From Persicaria tinctoria (taxonomy: Eukaryota; Streptophyta; Magnoliopsida; Caryophyllales; Polygonaceae): 64,000 nt of DNA. The stretch's first letter is position 1, and each line of letters opens with the position of its first letter. Below, one piece after another: positions 11,974 through 24,490 of this stretch. The stretch spans positions 67,606,038 to 67,670,037 of the forward strand of contig JBANSL010000007.1 in assembly GCA_037127255.1 (NCBI GenBank), given 5' to 3'. A program made the translations under genes and the position numbers. The notes below the pieces were generated by a model. It was given only the letters and a program-made list of their open reading frames with translations, had not been told where the DNA came from and searched no databases.

Positions 11974-13404
11974 ATGCGCCGTTTTGGTCAACCATTTGAG
12001 TTTGACGGCTTAGACGAACCGGAACGCCTTATACACGTCCACACTAAACTCAAAAGAGCCATGGCTGCCGCAGAAACACAAGAACAGCTGATTGAGAGGC
12101 TTCGGAGGGAACTAACCACCAAAGATACTGCTATCGCCACTGAGATAACAGCCAGGGAACAGCAAGATGAGCGTGCGAGGCAAGCAGAAGCTGAGCTTGC
12201 CCAATATCCTACCACTGCAGAGGATTACATGCACCCGACCCTCGTCGTGCCTGAATCGGCTATTCTAATCCCTGAGAATACTTTTGAAATTCGCACTCAA
12301 TTCCTTATAGAACTAAAAAATAATGCTTTTCAGGGAAGATTTAATGAATGCCCTCTTGAACATATTACCAATTTTTTCTGACATGTGTCGTATTTTTGCT
12401 GAAGGTACTACTTTGGAATATGTCAAGATGAACGCCTTTCGATGGTCTCTCGCCGGTTCTGTATTGAAGTGGCTAGAAGGACTGAAACCACGATCCCTCA
12501 CAACATGGGCTCAAGTAGAGCAGGAGTTTCCCAACAAATTCTTCCCTCCAGCAAAGACAGCACTCCTCCGCCAGAAGATTACAGCTTTCAAACAGTAGCC
12601 TGGGGAGCCGCTGGCAAAAGCATGGGAACGATACAAGGAGCTACTGCGATCTTGCCCTACTCATGGACAACCACCCTATGTCATTCAAGAGATCTTCTTC
12701 AATTCTCTTGACCAAGTCACTAAGGACAGGATCAATCAGTATACTCGATATGAGAATCTGACGATGCCACCAGCGGACGCATGGGGTGTACAAGATAAGC
12801 TCACTAACTACGATAACAAGTATGGGGCTTCAACAAACTATGATGAAGATGCCTATGCCAGGCCAGCCCCATCCATGCCCCTCTATGAGCCTTCGAAGGA
12901 GATTGACCCAGATGTCAGGGAGTAGTACTACAGAGACCAGAATCGCAAACTCCTCAAGAAAGTCAAGTATCTCTCTGTCAACCAGCCTTGCATCGAATGC
13001 GGATCACAGCGGCACACCACTACTGAGTGCCCACACACAGAGCAAGTCAGGACGGCAGAGACACACGAAGAGGTAGCTTACGCAGGGGGTCCCAATTACT
13101 ATATGGATGATCAAAGGTTCTATCAACCACAATGGAACCAAGGTGCTCCTAGGAACCTCCCGCCATACAGAGCTCCAGGACATCCAGAAAGGGACCAAAA
13201 GAAGGATGATTTACAGCTCATCCTTGATGGGATGCGCCGGAATCAAGGCACCATCAACAATCAGTTCCAGAACATCAATGCAAAATTTGAAGAGCTAGAT
13301 ATCTGGAAAAAGAGCATAGAGCCCAGATGGGTCAATTCGCGGCCCAAATTCCACGACCGACCGGGCAAATCCCTGGGCAAACAGAACCAAATCCTAAGGG
13401 GATG
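11974..13404 (+). pseudogene. gag: Gag of Gypsy A
   Basis: It opens with MRRFGQPFEFDGLDEPER and a coiled-coil-like Gln/Glu/Arg stretch (residues about 25-80). The Retrotrans_gag core (FRWSLAGSVLKWLEG) follows, then a zinc knuckle CX2CX4HX4C at about 12989-13030. Breaks are an extra T near 12371-12377 that shifts frame, a TAG at 12596-12598 and a TAG at about 12923. It is about 77 codons longer than its core domain requires and collinear with the intact gag of element C (46004-47335), so those breaks are decay. The gag frame overlaps the next frame in the -1 direction from about 13291. Confidence 0.9.
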
Positions 13405-13770
13405 ACCGGATACCTCGCAGCTATAAAGCTCAGGAGCGGGCACCAATTACACGAGCAAGAGGTCGGAAAGCACCAAGACAAAGCAGAGCAGCAACTCGAC
13501 AACGAGCAACATCAACTCGATGTCGACCAAACCTTGGTCGATATCGACAAGAACCAACTCGACACAGAGGGGAATCTAAGCTCGGACTCATCTGCATAGC
13601 CCAGCAACTCGAGATCCACAACTGTTGTCGATATCGAGCAACCCCTTGTCGATGTCGAGGAGAAGTTGGCCGATGTCGAGGACTCTGCAACACCGCTGAC
13701 ATCTGTTCTGGCTCCGAAGCAGAAAAAGACACTGTCTTTCCCTTCCAAAGTGCTAAAAGATCCCACTGCA
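13291..13770 (+). pseudogene. Gag-protease linker of Gypsy A, 5' part
   Basis: This frame is -1 relative to gag. It carries KLRSGHQL and then coding TCGANNTCGA modules read as LVDIDK/LDVDQ-type peptides, ending SVLAPKQKKT near 13735. It is broken by a TAG at about 13597 and then by the CACTA insertion at 13771. The frame resumes at 16255. Spacing of the modules here is mostly 21 nt, which preserves the reading frame. Confidence 0.75.
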
Positions 13771-16254
13771 CACTACTAGAAAACTTCAATTAGACATCTG
13801 TTGTCAACAGATGTCTTTCAAAAAAAATTCCGATCTCTTTGTGCGTGTAGTAAAGATCCAAACTTTACACATCGGTTTTAAGCAGATGTCTTTTCTTAAT
13901 TAGAACCCCTAAATTTTAGTTATAACATATTCACTTGTTGATGAACATCCCTGATTTGTCATTTGAAAACATGTGAAGATGTCCTCCTAAAGCAAAAAAA
14001 TGACATTTACATCTTTATTTATAAAATAACTAATGTCTTAAGACATAATAGACAACATCTTTCATTTTATTGATCACATTTATAATCATGTCCGATATAT
14101 AACTTATGATTTTATATTGTTTTAATTTAACCAACCACATGAAATATAAGCATAACTGATGTATTTACATATTATCAACATCACATTCAGAGCATTCATT
14201 CTCTGTGTATTAATTTCATGTTCATTATATGTGATATTATATTGGTCTAAAAAAATGCACTATTGTGGTTGTATACACAGAAGATGTCATTTTCCACATT
14301 TATATCAGTTTTTTCAAAATAAAATGATGTTTTTACTGCAATGACACATCGATTTATTTAGCAAATAACGATGTTACTTTGACAAATATATATCAGTTCT
14401 TATATCATTTTAATGTTCAAACAGGTGTTGCACATTGATTTAAATGAATGAACTGATGTGTATAACTATACTGACATTTGTTTCCATAGACTGATATGAT
14501 GTTAAAGGTATGAATGCACTATTATTTTCATATATAATCTGATATCTTTTATTTCGATACACAACACGCTTTTGTTGATAGACCAACACATCTTATTTGT
14601 TCTTCCAAATGATATGTCGTTTAATGAAAACATGTACATAAATACTAGCATCATATTATAACATTTATAAAATACACCGCCGCTATTCATAGCTACAAAA
14701 TTGGCTCACTTCCATCTTTTATGTTGTTCGGCTCAGCAGGACCTTGTGAGTCCTCATCTGATCCATTTGATGGCTCATTTCTAGTCTTCCTTTTTGCCAC
14801 TAGAGACCTTACCCAACCTTGCAATTCTTCAGAACCTTGCTCTTTTTCTTAGAACCCATTTTCCCAAAAAAATCTGCAATGGAAAAATGTAATAAATTTA
14901 AACATAGTTTAAGAATCACACCAAGATGGAGCATGTCACTCGGTTGGGCAGCACAACATAACAGAAAGATAAAAATATGAAATTGAAGAGAGTATTCACT
15001 ATCGACAATTTAAGAATCACAGCATGAAAACGAGATGAATTAACTCCTCATCTCTAAGAAATTGAAGATAATAAATATGTATGAAACCAATTCGTATTTT
15101 TTATCACTCCATTTCTATCCCTTAAAATTAAGCTACGGAGCCTAATTTCATATATTCATACCATCTAAAAATAATATTTTATATAGTTTTTCTTCCTATC
15201 CCTTAAAAATCAAATTAAGGAATAAACAATATTTTCATTCAGACTTCAATTCCTGCCACTTAAAACTCCCACCACTTCCAGAATTGTACTTCCAGAATTA
15301 AAAGAGATACTTCTTTATGGGTGATCGAATATCACACATCTCAATGTAGGTTCTCGTACTTTTGTTTGATTATAAGTACTCTTCGCTCCAACCCATTGCT
15401 GCCTCAACTGGTTCCAAAGTAGTAGACCTACAGCCATAAGAAGGTACAAGGGTAAGCACTTTGCTTCAGTTATGTTTGAAAACAGGGATATTGTATCCTA
15501 GATACAAGGCATCACATTAAAGATTATGGTAAATATTGAGCATTAATAATAACAGAAAAGGAACCATCGACCATCACAAAACAAAGGACCAGTGACAGCC
15601 CTGAGGTAATCCTCAATGGCAATAGAAGGAAGTCGGATTCAGAGGAAGGAAGTCGGTGGTGGAAGAATGATGAGCTGAGAAGGAGGGGAGCCGACGATTT
15701 AGGGTTCTTCGAATCCCATCCATCTTCGCAGCGGCCGGGTCATCGGGATGGGCTTCAGACAGTTGATGGTCGGAGGAAGAAGAGAGCATTAAATCAAGGA
15801 GGAGGGTCGCCGGAGTGAGCTAGAGGAAGCTCGGATCTGGAGAGAGTTGAAGATTTGGGGCTCGGGGTTGGAGAGAAGAGAGTTGGAACGAGGTTGAATG
15901 TGAGGGGAGAGAGAAATTAAAGAAGATAGAAATTTTAACAAGGTTAAAAAACTGAGTCTGAAATTTTTTAAGTGTTAGCACAGTTTTCTCCAATTTTTTT
16001 TGAAAGTGAGCCTTCCCTCCAAAGCCCGCTCCAATTTTTTTCCAAGACTTTTTAATTCCGCCCCTTTTTTCAAACCGCGCGTGTCTGGCTTTTTTCATAA
16101 CTAAGAATTTTACATCTATCCTTATATTTGACAATTGTGTAAACTATTTTACACATCACAAAAAAATTTACTGATGTAATAAAATGATTTCACATCTGTT
16201 GATTTTTTGACAGACTTAAATTACATGATGTCTACTTACAGTATTCTAGTAGTG
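13771..16254. mobile_element. Non-autonomous CACTA (En/Spm) transposon
   Basis: It starts CACTACTAGAAAA and ends TTCTAGTAGTG. A perfect 3-bp target duplication GCA lies at 13768-13770 and 16255-16257. It is 2,484 bp with no transposase. Subterminal palindromic words such as AGACATCTG and CAGATGTCT lie near both ends (13792-13820 and about 16190-16215). Removing it rejoins the gag-protease linker of element A in frame, so it inserted after A did. The interior is AT-rich with no recognisable gene. Confidence 0.93.
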
Positions 16255-17349
16255 GCAGGTAAGTTTAAACATTTTGTTAATATGCTTCGAGAACATAATG
16301 TCTCTATTCCTTTTACAGAAGCTCTGCAAGAGATGTCTGCGTATGTCAAATTCCTAAAGGAAATCCTGAGCAACAAGCGATCTATCTCAGAAATCGCCAG
16401 CGAATGCAAAGTGTTCCACTTTCCTGAAAAGAGACCTGACCCTGGTAAGTTTTTTGTTACTGTGGGATTTTGACAATATAAATATGAGTCCTTGTGTGAT
16501 ATAGGAGCAAGTGTGAGCATCATGCCCTTATCAATCTGGAGAAAGGTGAAGATAGGGTCTATAGAGCCTGTGGATGCCAAGCTATACATGGCAAACAATA
16601 CAGTGATCATCCCTACAGGTATGGTTGAGAATGTCCCTGTCCAGGTTGGTAAGTTCTTTATCCCCACTGATTTCCTTATTATAGACTGTCCTGAAGATCC
16701 TACTAGCCCTATTATTCTTGGTAGACCATTCTTAGCTACTGCAGATGCCAAGATTAGTGTCAAACAGCGATTGCTCACTTTCACAATAGGCGATGAGGTC
16801 TTAGATTTCTCTTTTGGCCCTGAAAAAGAGGAAATTTCATGGCTGGAGGTGAAGAGCATCAGCAACCACGGGATCAGAAAAACAACGAAGGAAGGCACCA
16901 GAACTCTACTCGACATCGGAAAAGACTCCTCGATGTCGACCAAGCTTTTACTGGATGTCGACCAGTCGTCGTCGACATCGACTTCCCCTACTGAGCACCA
17001 GACTTGCCAAGAGCCTAAGTATGGGGTCCCTGTACTCGATATCAACCAGTCTTGCTCGATGTCGACTAACCCTAAGCCCGAAGATTTTTGTTTTGGACCT
17101 GAAAAGGTAAGTTCAGGTATGAGTTCTACTCCTCCTCAGTCCGTTAAGAAATTTATAAATAATTTAAGGGGAGGTAAGGCCCCGTGGCGAGAAAATATGC
17201 GGAAACTAAGAGTTGGAAAGAGAAAGAAGGGAGAAAAGGAAGATTATGCAAGCAACCACCTATCAGCCGAGCTTGCATACTACAACCAGGACCTAGATGA
17301 TCCAGGAGAAGAGCCAAGCACAAGCGGGCCCCACATTAACGGTCCTTGA
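16255..17349 (+). pseudogene. Protease region of Gypsy A
   Basis: Retroviral-type aspartic protease (RVP) with the active-site motif CDIGASVSIMP (Asp codon at 16498-16500) and the C-terminal ILGRPFLAT motif. It has one in-frame TGA at about 16471-16473 just before the active site. The tail (about 16905-17070) is a Ser/Thr/Asp-rich stretch made of TCGA modules (LLDVDQ, SMST). It ends in a basic, low-complexity region with no RT domain. The frame equals that of the gag linker before the CACTA insertion. Confidence 0.88.
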
Positions 17350-19011
17350 GCACAAACGGAGAAGTCGGCCTAGCGACTCTAAAATCTAGAGCATGTATAT
17401 AAAACTTTTTGAATTTTGGGACTTTGGAACTTTTGATTTTGGTTTTTTATTTTGGTTTTTTAGTTTAGAATACTTCTTGTGGAAAGTCTTGTCTTTGTGT
17501 GCAATCTAAGACTTTTAGGTCGGCAAGCATAAAAGGATCGCGAAAGGTGGAATAAGAAGTCCCTGAAAAACAGTCGAAATCGACTAGGCCAGTCGAGAAC
17601 GACTAAGAGAAGCAGCCCACAGTTACTCGATATCGAGTAGGCCAACTCGCTATCGACCAAGTCAAAAGGTTCCTCGACTTCAGCATTCCACTAGACGATG
17701 ACAGATTACTCAATATCGAGTACAGTACTCGATATCGACAAATCCAGTTCCTCGACATGCCCTGTATTACCTTCCTCGACGTATTATTCGGTGAGTTCCT
17801 TCCTTTACTCTTGTTTTTATTTGATTTTATACAGTGGGGACACTGTATATTTTAAGTATGGGGTGGGGGAAGAGCTCATTATCAATATTATATGTTTTAT
17901 TCTTGTTTTTGGTTTTACATGGTGAATTTTGAGTAAATTTCAAAGCTTTATAAGACATCTCCCATTGCTTGTCAATTGTTCAAAGAAATAGTGTCATGGA
18001 AGCTTTAATTGAGCTCGATGATGCAAAATTGGATTCATTAGAGATATAGCATGAAATTGCCTAGTAAAGGGAAGTCACAATGAAGTGCATTATTTTTATA
18101 AAAACCATGAAATGAGGTAATTTTGAAGTTGCTTCTGACATGTTGCATGATAAGACGACAGATGACTTTATATTTCCATGTAATGCTCATATTGTTATAT
18201 TCCTTAGCCACACCTATGCTTATGCATCACAAAAGCCATATTATGCCTTATTTCAATTATTGTTCCACATGATCTAAATATTGCCATTCTTTACCTTATT
18301 TCCTATCCGGGGATTATGTTGAGAATGATGTTACATTATGGAGATTGTTATATGGTTGTTGTGTTGTTATCATTATTGGAGTTTAGTAGGAAATTGTTCG
18401 AAATATATGGAAAATTAAATGAGTGAAAGAAAATCCGGTCACCTCAGGAGATAAAGGTAGATCGACCCTGCCTACGTTGAGATAATAGTTCCGCGAGATG
18501 GGACACAATGTGAGGAGTCCAAAGCACTAAGTATCCGGGGCCATTCATGACACCCAGGTTTGCGACTCGCGAGAAGGCAGTGCCGAGGTTAGAGAGGTAA
18601 AAGCATTATTATTGGGAAAAGCATTTATGAAAGGTGATGAATCTTATGAAGAAGGGATGTGGTATGAAAGTTTGGAAATAATCCATTTCCCCGGATTATT
18701 AGCACCACATAGCCAAAAATTGCCCACCTTTAGCCTTTTACCAATCTACTTCTTATTGAGCTTAATTAAAGTCATCTTGATTATTAATGCTTTGTCACAT
18801 AAATTGTTTTTGCATTACCCTCCTTTTGTGAGTAGATGTTGCTTTTATTTGCACATGCATTGATTTGGGGCACAAGTACCATTTCGATGATGGTCATTGA
18901 TTACGGGGACATATAAGAATGAATCTATGATATTGAGAGTTTTAAATACTTCCCCTGAATGACCATCCAAGTTATTGCTTGGGGACAAGCAAGCTTAAGT
19001 ATGGGATGATT
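17350..19011 (+). other. 3' non-coding region of Gypsy A with duplicated purine tract
   Basis: It contains more TCGANNTCGA modules (about 17580-17750) and then an internal purine-rich tract, TTAAGTATGGGGTGGGGGAA, near 17851-17872. About 1.1 kb of sequence homologous to 49930-50900 of element C follows. The terminal purine tract TTAAGTATGGGATG lies at about 18994-19008, directly before the 3' LTR. No open frame is conserved between A and C here. Confidence 0.75.
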
Positions 19012-19874
19012 TGATGTCCACTAAAATAGCCATGTTGAAATGCACATTTTAGCTCCATATTCTATACACTTTGCATATTTCGGGATGGGAATATGTTGAA
19101 TTTATGTAATATATGCTTATTTGCAAGAAATAGAGGTCTACATAAGTTTTGGTTTAATATTACAGAATTTGGGGCCATCCTGGGACAAAACCAAGCAGCA
19201 AAGACGGGGGCTAAACTTTACTCGATATCGACAAAAAATGTGCGCACAAGCCTGGTCGAGGAGGAGGTGATCGAGGAACTGAAGACAAAGTCAACCCAAC
19301 TCCAGAACCTTACTCGATATCGAGTAAGTTACTCGATATCGACAAAGACCCAAAGTCATACCTGGAGTCGAGGAGACAAACCTGATCGAGAAGCTGAAGA
19401 CAAAGCCACACCGAGCAACATTTCCTCGATATCAAGGAAAGTAACTCGATATCGACAAGACCAGAAGCCCATGTCGAAGCCAGGTCGGGGAGCAGTTACT
19501 CGAGCAAGCCAGCCATCCGAAGTCGACGTCACATTTCCTTGATATCGAGTACTTTTACTCGATATCGAGTAGAATCTTCCTGGGCCGCGTTACACGGTTT
19601 GGCTGTCCGACGCGGTTTGGGCTTTCTTGGGAGCGAAGAAGTCCGATATCTATCAAGTATATCAAGATCTATCCATGGAGAGAGAATTTATCCACACATG
19701 AAGATATTTAGCTTTTTTTTCCCTTTTAAGATAAATATTCCCTTTATTAAAGTTTTATCTTTAGATATTAGATATACTTTCTTTCCTTGATTAGCAAGGA
19801 TTAGAAGCCTATAAATAAGGCCTTAGGGGCTGATTTCTATTCATTCAATGCAAGACACAATTAGTTACATAGAG

Positions 19875-19928
<54 letters not shown>

Positions 19929-20837
19929 AGTGGCCGAGAAGAGTTAAGGAGCGAGAGCAACTTGGCTCCGATCGGTTGTAAAGCTCTGTTTGGTTTAATG
20001 CAATTAGTTTATTTTCCGTCAATGATGTCTGAAATCGCAATGAAGCGCGAGTAGTCCACCTACTTCTAGGGTTGGGGTGAGCCCGACGATAGCCCTGCGT
20101 GTCTGAGGTAAAGATTCGACTTTTATCATGTTTTGAGCATCTACTACTTGTTATGTGTTTATTACCCATCTAATAGAGGTCCTTGCTAACAACTTGGATT
20201 GTAAACATAAAATCGGTAGATACAATTAGGGTTTCTTGAAAAAGTTGTCTAATTGTTGGAAAAGGCGAAAGCTTGGTCCTTCGATGCGATTTACATGATT
20301 ATCTGTTTTATTCCTGCCTTATGCATGTTTGGTTATTGTTGTTGCAAACCCCGATCTTGGAAGTTGTCTTTCATACATAGTTTATTTCGAATCCCACAAG
20401 CATTGTTCTTTATTTTGTTTCGGTTACTTTCTGTCCTTCCTCAATATCGACTAAATCTGGTCGATATCGAGTACTAATATTCGATCGACGAAGATCGTTG
20501 TAGCTTCTCTTGTGCAGGTACCTGAGATCGACAAAAGGCTTCCCCGATATCGAGGAGTTTTACTAGATATCGAGTAACCACCGAGAGCTGCTGCTGCTTT
20601 GTTCGAATTGCCTGATCTTCTGTCGACTAACCCTAGTCCAGATCGAGCACTGTGGTCGACTTCTGTTCGTGAGATTCATCCGTTGCCTAGGATCCGCTGA
20701 CACGCTTCCTCGTGGATCGATCATGACTTCCCACTGCTAGATCGGGAGGAAGTCTTGAAATTATTTGCAAGTGACGGAATCTGGTTTGCTTTGCTTTATT
20801 CATATTTTATTTGCATTCTCGATTTCCTCCTACAACA
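19012..20837 (+). repeat. 3' LTR of Gypsy A
   Basis: It is 1,826 bp. It has an intact TATAAATA at 19810-19817, TCGANNTCGA arrays at about 19221-19570 and 20440-20650, and a pure GA tract at about 19868-19926 that is almost absent from the 5' LTR. It ends TACAACA, followed by GCCGA. Confidence 0.92.
19868..19926. repeat. (GA)n microsatellite in LTR A2
   Basis: An uninterrupted GA run of nearly 60 bp. The matching place in the 5' LTR (about 10965-10985) has only a short GA run, so it expanded after insertion or contracted in the other copy. Confidence 0.9.
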
Positions 20838-20842
20838 GCCGA

Positions 20843-21989
20843 CCACCCACAGACCGAGAGGCAAGAGGCGCCCCAAAATCCAGATCTAAAGAGGAAGAGG
20901 ATACCAACCGGGGAAAGAAGATCAGATCTAGCCCACACACCACCCATTAACCGGTTTGCTGCCAGTGAGGAAGCCGGATCCGGCAACACGCCACCAGATC
21001 CAGGCCGATTCCGCCGAGAACACAACCTTCCTCCCCACAACGACAAACGACCAGGAGCGAAACCCAATTTGAAATGTGACCAAACTACAATGCTATTCGC
21101 AAAACCACTCAGGAATCCACCCAAAAAGATTATGTTTGTAATCAAACCCAATAATAGTTGAAGATCGGTTGGGGTCTCGGTGGCTGGCCGCCGGTGGCGG
21201 ATCGTGAGGAGGTTAGGGTGCCCATCCGATTTTCGAGTTTTTTTTTACTTGTTATTGTTGCAAAATTTTAGACATTTTTGACACATTTACAAATTTGGGC
21301 AGAAGAGGGTCAGATTTGCAAAAGGCATAAAATTTTGGTATATTAGATGGTCAGATCCAACCCCCCCCCCCCCCCCCCCCGACCCAGAGAAAGAACTGGG
21401 ATGTGGATACCTCATTGAATTTTTAGATGCATCTAACGGGTTTAGTGTGTTTTCAATATTCAAAGATGACTTAATTTAGTGGATGTTCAAAAAAATTATC
21501 ATTATTAAGTAAATATCTACTTTTTAAATATATTAAGACATTAAGTAAATGTCAATTTTTGATATTTTTACCCTTCCTTCCCCATCTCTAACACCGGATC
21601 CATAACCTTCACTCATTTCCCATTTGACCCTTTTTAGTTTTGATATTGACTGGTCAACATTGATAATTTCAGTCAATGTCTATATTTTGTGACAATTTTT
21701 CTAGGGACAGTTAATTATATATTTTTGGTGACTGCTTTTTCGGTGAGAATTGACTTTTTGGTGACATTTTTATTTTTTCTACTGACATTTGGAAGAATTT
21801 TTACCTTGTGACAATCGATTTTTTTTTCTAGTAACATACATTTTTTACGGTTGATTTTCTTCTGGTCCTAGTTGTCAGTATCACTTTTTCCCGATGACAA
21901 ATGATTTTTCATGCTAATAGATTATTTTCCTCGTGATAGTTGTTCATGGCAGTTGTTAGTGACGTGATTGATGACAATATATTGTCCCC
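20843..21989. other. Flank of Gypsy A with poly-C tract
   Basis: 20843-21230 is GC-rich and may be the displaced upstream part of the minus-strand gene remnant at 9435-10147. A minus-strand frame from 21151 starts MGLITNIIFLGGFLSGF but has no recognised family. A run of about 20 C lies at 21361-21380. The rest is AT-rich with degenerate TTTTGGTGAC-type words. Confidence 0.4.
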
Positions 21990-23379
21990 ACGATATCTAA
22001 TATCTAACATAATACTACCAAAACACTTTCAAAATGGGACACGTGGCGGTCATACATTTAAAGTTATAAATTTAAGATATATCCCCATTACTTCTCCAAA
22101 TGATTAAAAATATTCTCTTATTTACCTTTTTTTTTTGTATTTGTTTCCTTTTTTTCCTTTCCTACTTTTCTTTAATTATTTCTTTAAATTTCCATAATTA
22201 TTTTTTTTTTCCATTTTTTTTCCTATGCCGCCAGATTTTAGTATTTGTTTCTTTTTTTTCATGACTTTTCTTTAAATTTCAAATTTGATTCGGATATCTT
22301 CCGCCGGTTGGTGCGCTCAATCCGAATGTTTTTCATATTTCCCTTGCACAATCCGATTTTTTCATATACTGATTACATCATACTTGATGAGAAGATTATT
22401 TCAACTCATCCCTCCTAATGTATCGATTATGTATAAATTATATTTTGTTCCTTTACTTTGATCTATTAGTTTATTCAGTGATTTTTTCGCCTTGCAGGAA
22501 AATAAGATTCAACCTTCAATTAAAATATCCGATTCCGACACCATGGATGAAATGGAGGAAGGATCAACCTATGAGCTCTAGCAATTTGTTATCTATCCCA
22601 ACAGTTTGATGTGGAAGGATTGCAAGTATCCTATTCGCATCCTAATGTTAAAAAACACCTCCTACATAATCATTCAGCAACCCAATATTTCATCTTAACA
22701 TTTTTTTTCAACTTAGGATATCAAAATTGCAATTTTTTTTTCCAAATATCCTGGAAGATCACCTTTAGATTCATTTTTCCTTCAGTGTTTATCGAAATTC
22801 CGATAATATTTTATAGGTATTGTTTTTTTCTTCCATATTTTAGATTGTTTTTACCGATAATATTTTAGATTGTTTATCAGAATTCCGATAATTTTTTTGC
22901 AGAATGTGTTTTCATTCAGCAACCCAGTATCTTCATCCACTTCTGTTTATTTTTACAACTACGTATCTTAGTTCGTTAAATCAATTTATGTTTTCTTGAA
23001 ATTTGTCGTTTATATGTTGTTTGTAGCTATAGACCAGTATTTAGTAATGATTAATCCATATTAACACCCACCTAATTTGCATCTTCGTATCATCATACGA
23101 TTATTTAAGTGGGGTAATATTTTGTATTTTTGCATATATTTTTTTATGCAGATTCATTTTTCCTTTCGTGTTTATCGGATTTCTGACAATATTTTATACC
23201 TTTGTTTTTTCCATTTTTTCCGATTCGACTGTTATTTTTTATATATATAATTGTGCGATGAACCCAGAGCTTTGTCATTTTGAACATATAATCCTGTCGG
23301 TTAATTTGTTGATTATATCTAATATCTAATATAATACTAAAACACTTGCAAAATGGGACATGTGACGGCCATACATTTA

Positions 23380-23862
23380 GGCTTCGTTTGGTTACACTTT
23401 AACTTCCCGGCAAGTATAAATTCCCAGGAATTGGTTTACAATATATGTGTTTGGTATAAATTTTGAAAACTAAAAAACATAGAAATTAGAATTCACAGGA
23501 AATGGAATCCCCATGAAATGGGGGAATTCAACTTACCAGGCCATGAGGGGGACGGGTAAGATCTACTTCCCCCTTTTCTTCCCCCAATCTCTTATTATTT
23601 TTTATTTTTTATAAGGAAAATATCTAATTTGTCCACATAATGAAATGAATTTATTTATATAAAGGTTATAAAGGTAATTTAAAACCAATTGCTATCAAAT
23701 ATCTATGTTCAACCAAACAAAATGCAGCAATTGAGTTCCTAGGAATTTATTTTCAAACAAACACATTTTCACATTTCCCGGGAAGTAGAATTTATGGGAA
23801 TTGTATTTCCCAGGAATTAAGTTCCCGGTAATTGAAATTCCTACATTTAACCAAACGAACCG
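23380..23862. mobile_element. PIF/Harbinger (Tourist-like) MITE
   Basis: The ends are GGCTTCGTTTGGTTA and TTAACCAAACGAACCG, with TTA duplicated at 23377-23379 and 23863-23865. The unoccupied site CATACATTTAAAGTTAT is preserved in tandem copy 1 at about 22051-22067, which gives a direct before-and-after comparison. It is 483 bp with no transposase. Confidence 0.92.
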
Positions 23863-24307
23863 TTAAAGTTATAAATTTAAGATATATCCCCATTACTTCT
23901 CCAAATGTTGAAAAATCTTCTCTTACTTAGCTTTTTTTTTTAGTATTTGTTTCCTTTTTTTCCTTTCCTACCTTTCTTTGATTATTTTTTCAATTTTCCA
24001 TAAATATTTTCTTATTTCCAATTTTTATTTTCTATGCCGCCAGATTTTAGTTTTTGTTTCTTTTTTTTCACGACTTTTCTTTAATTTTCAAATTTGATTC
24101 TGATATCTTCCGCCGGTTTGTACGCTCAATCCGAATTTTTTTCAAATTTCCACTTCACAATCCGATTTTTTCATATACTGATTTCATCCTACTTGATGAG
24201 AAGATTTCTTCATCTCATTCCTCCCAGTGCAACGATTATGTATAAATTATATTTTGTTCATTTACTTTGATCTATTAGTTTGTTCAGTGACTTTTTCGCC
24301 TTGCAGG

Positions 24308-24490
24308 AAAATAAGATTCAACCTTCAATTAAAATATCCGATTCCGACACCATGGATGAAATGGAGGAAGGATCAACCTATGAGCCCCAGCAATTTGCTG
24401 TCTATCCCAACAGTTTTGAAGTGGAAGTATTGCAAGTGTCCTATCCGCATCTTAATATTCAAAAATACCTCCTACATAATCATTCAGCAG
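24308..24490 (+). pseudogene. Exon-like fragment of unknown origin
   Basis: After a TTGCAG acceptor-like site, the frame reads NKIQPSIKISDSDTMDEMEE and continues for about 65 residues. The same exon in copy 1 (about 22502-22680) has a stop and a frameshift. The protein-like composition suggests a captured exon, but I do not recognise the family. Confidence 0.4.

Larger units (their letters stand above)
10148..20837 (+). mobile_element. Gypsy LTR retrotransposon A (gag-protease only)
   Basis: LTRs of 1,743 and 1,826 bp begin TGATGTCC and end TACAACA. The flanks are ACCGA (10143-10147) and GCCGA (20838-20842), a 4/5 target duplication. The primer site TTGGCGCCGTTGTC fits the 3' end of tRNA-Asp, as in Athila/Tat Gypsy elements. 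Internally there are only gag and aspartic protease, with no reverse transcriptase, RNase H or integrase, so it is non-autonomous. A CACTA transposon (13771-16254) splits the gag-protease region. Confidence 0.9.

Noticed and set aside
16236..17045. Minus-strand frame of 269 codons
   Set aside because: It is the antisense of the Gypsy A protease region, whose sense frame has clear family motifs.
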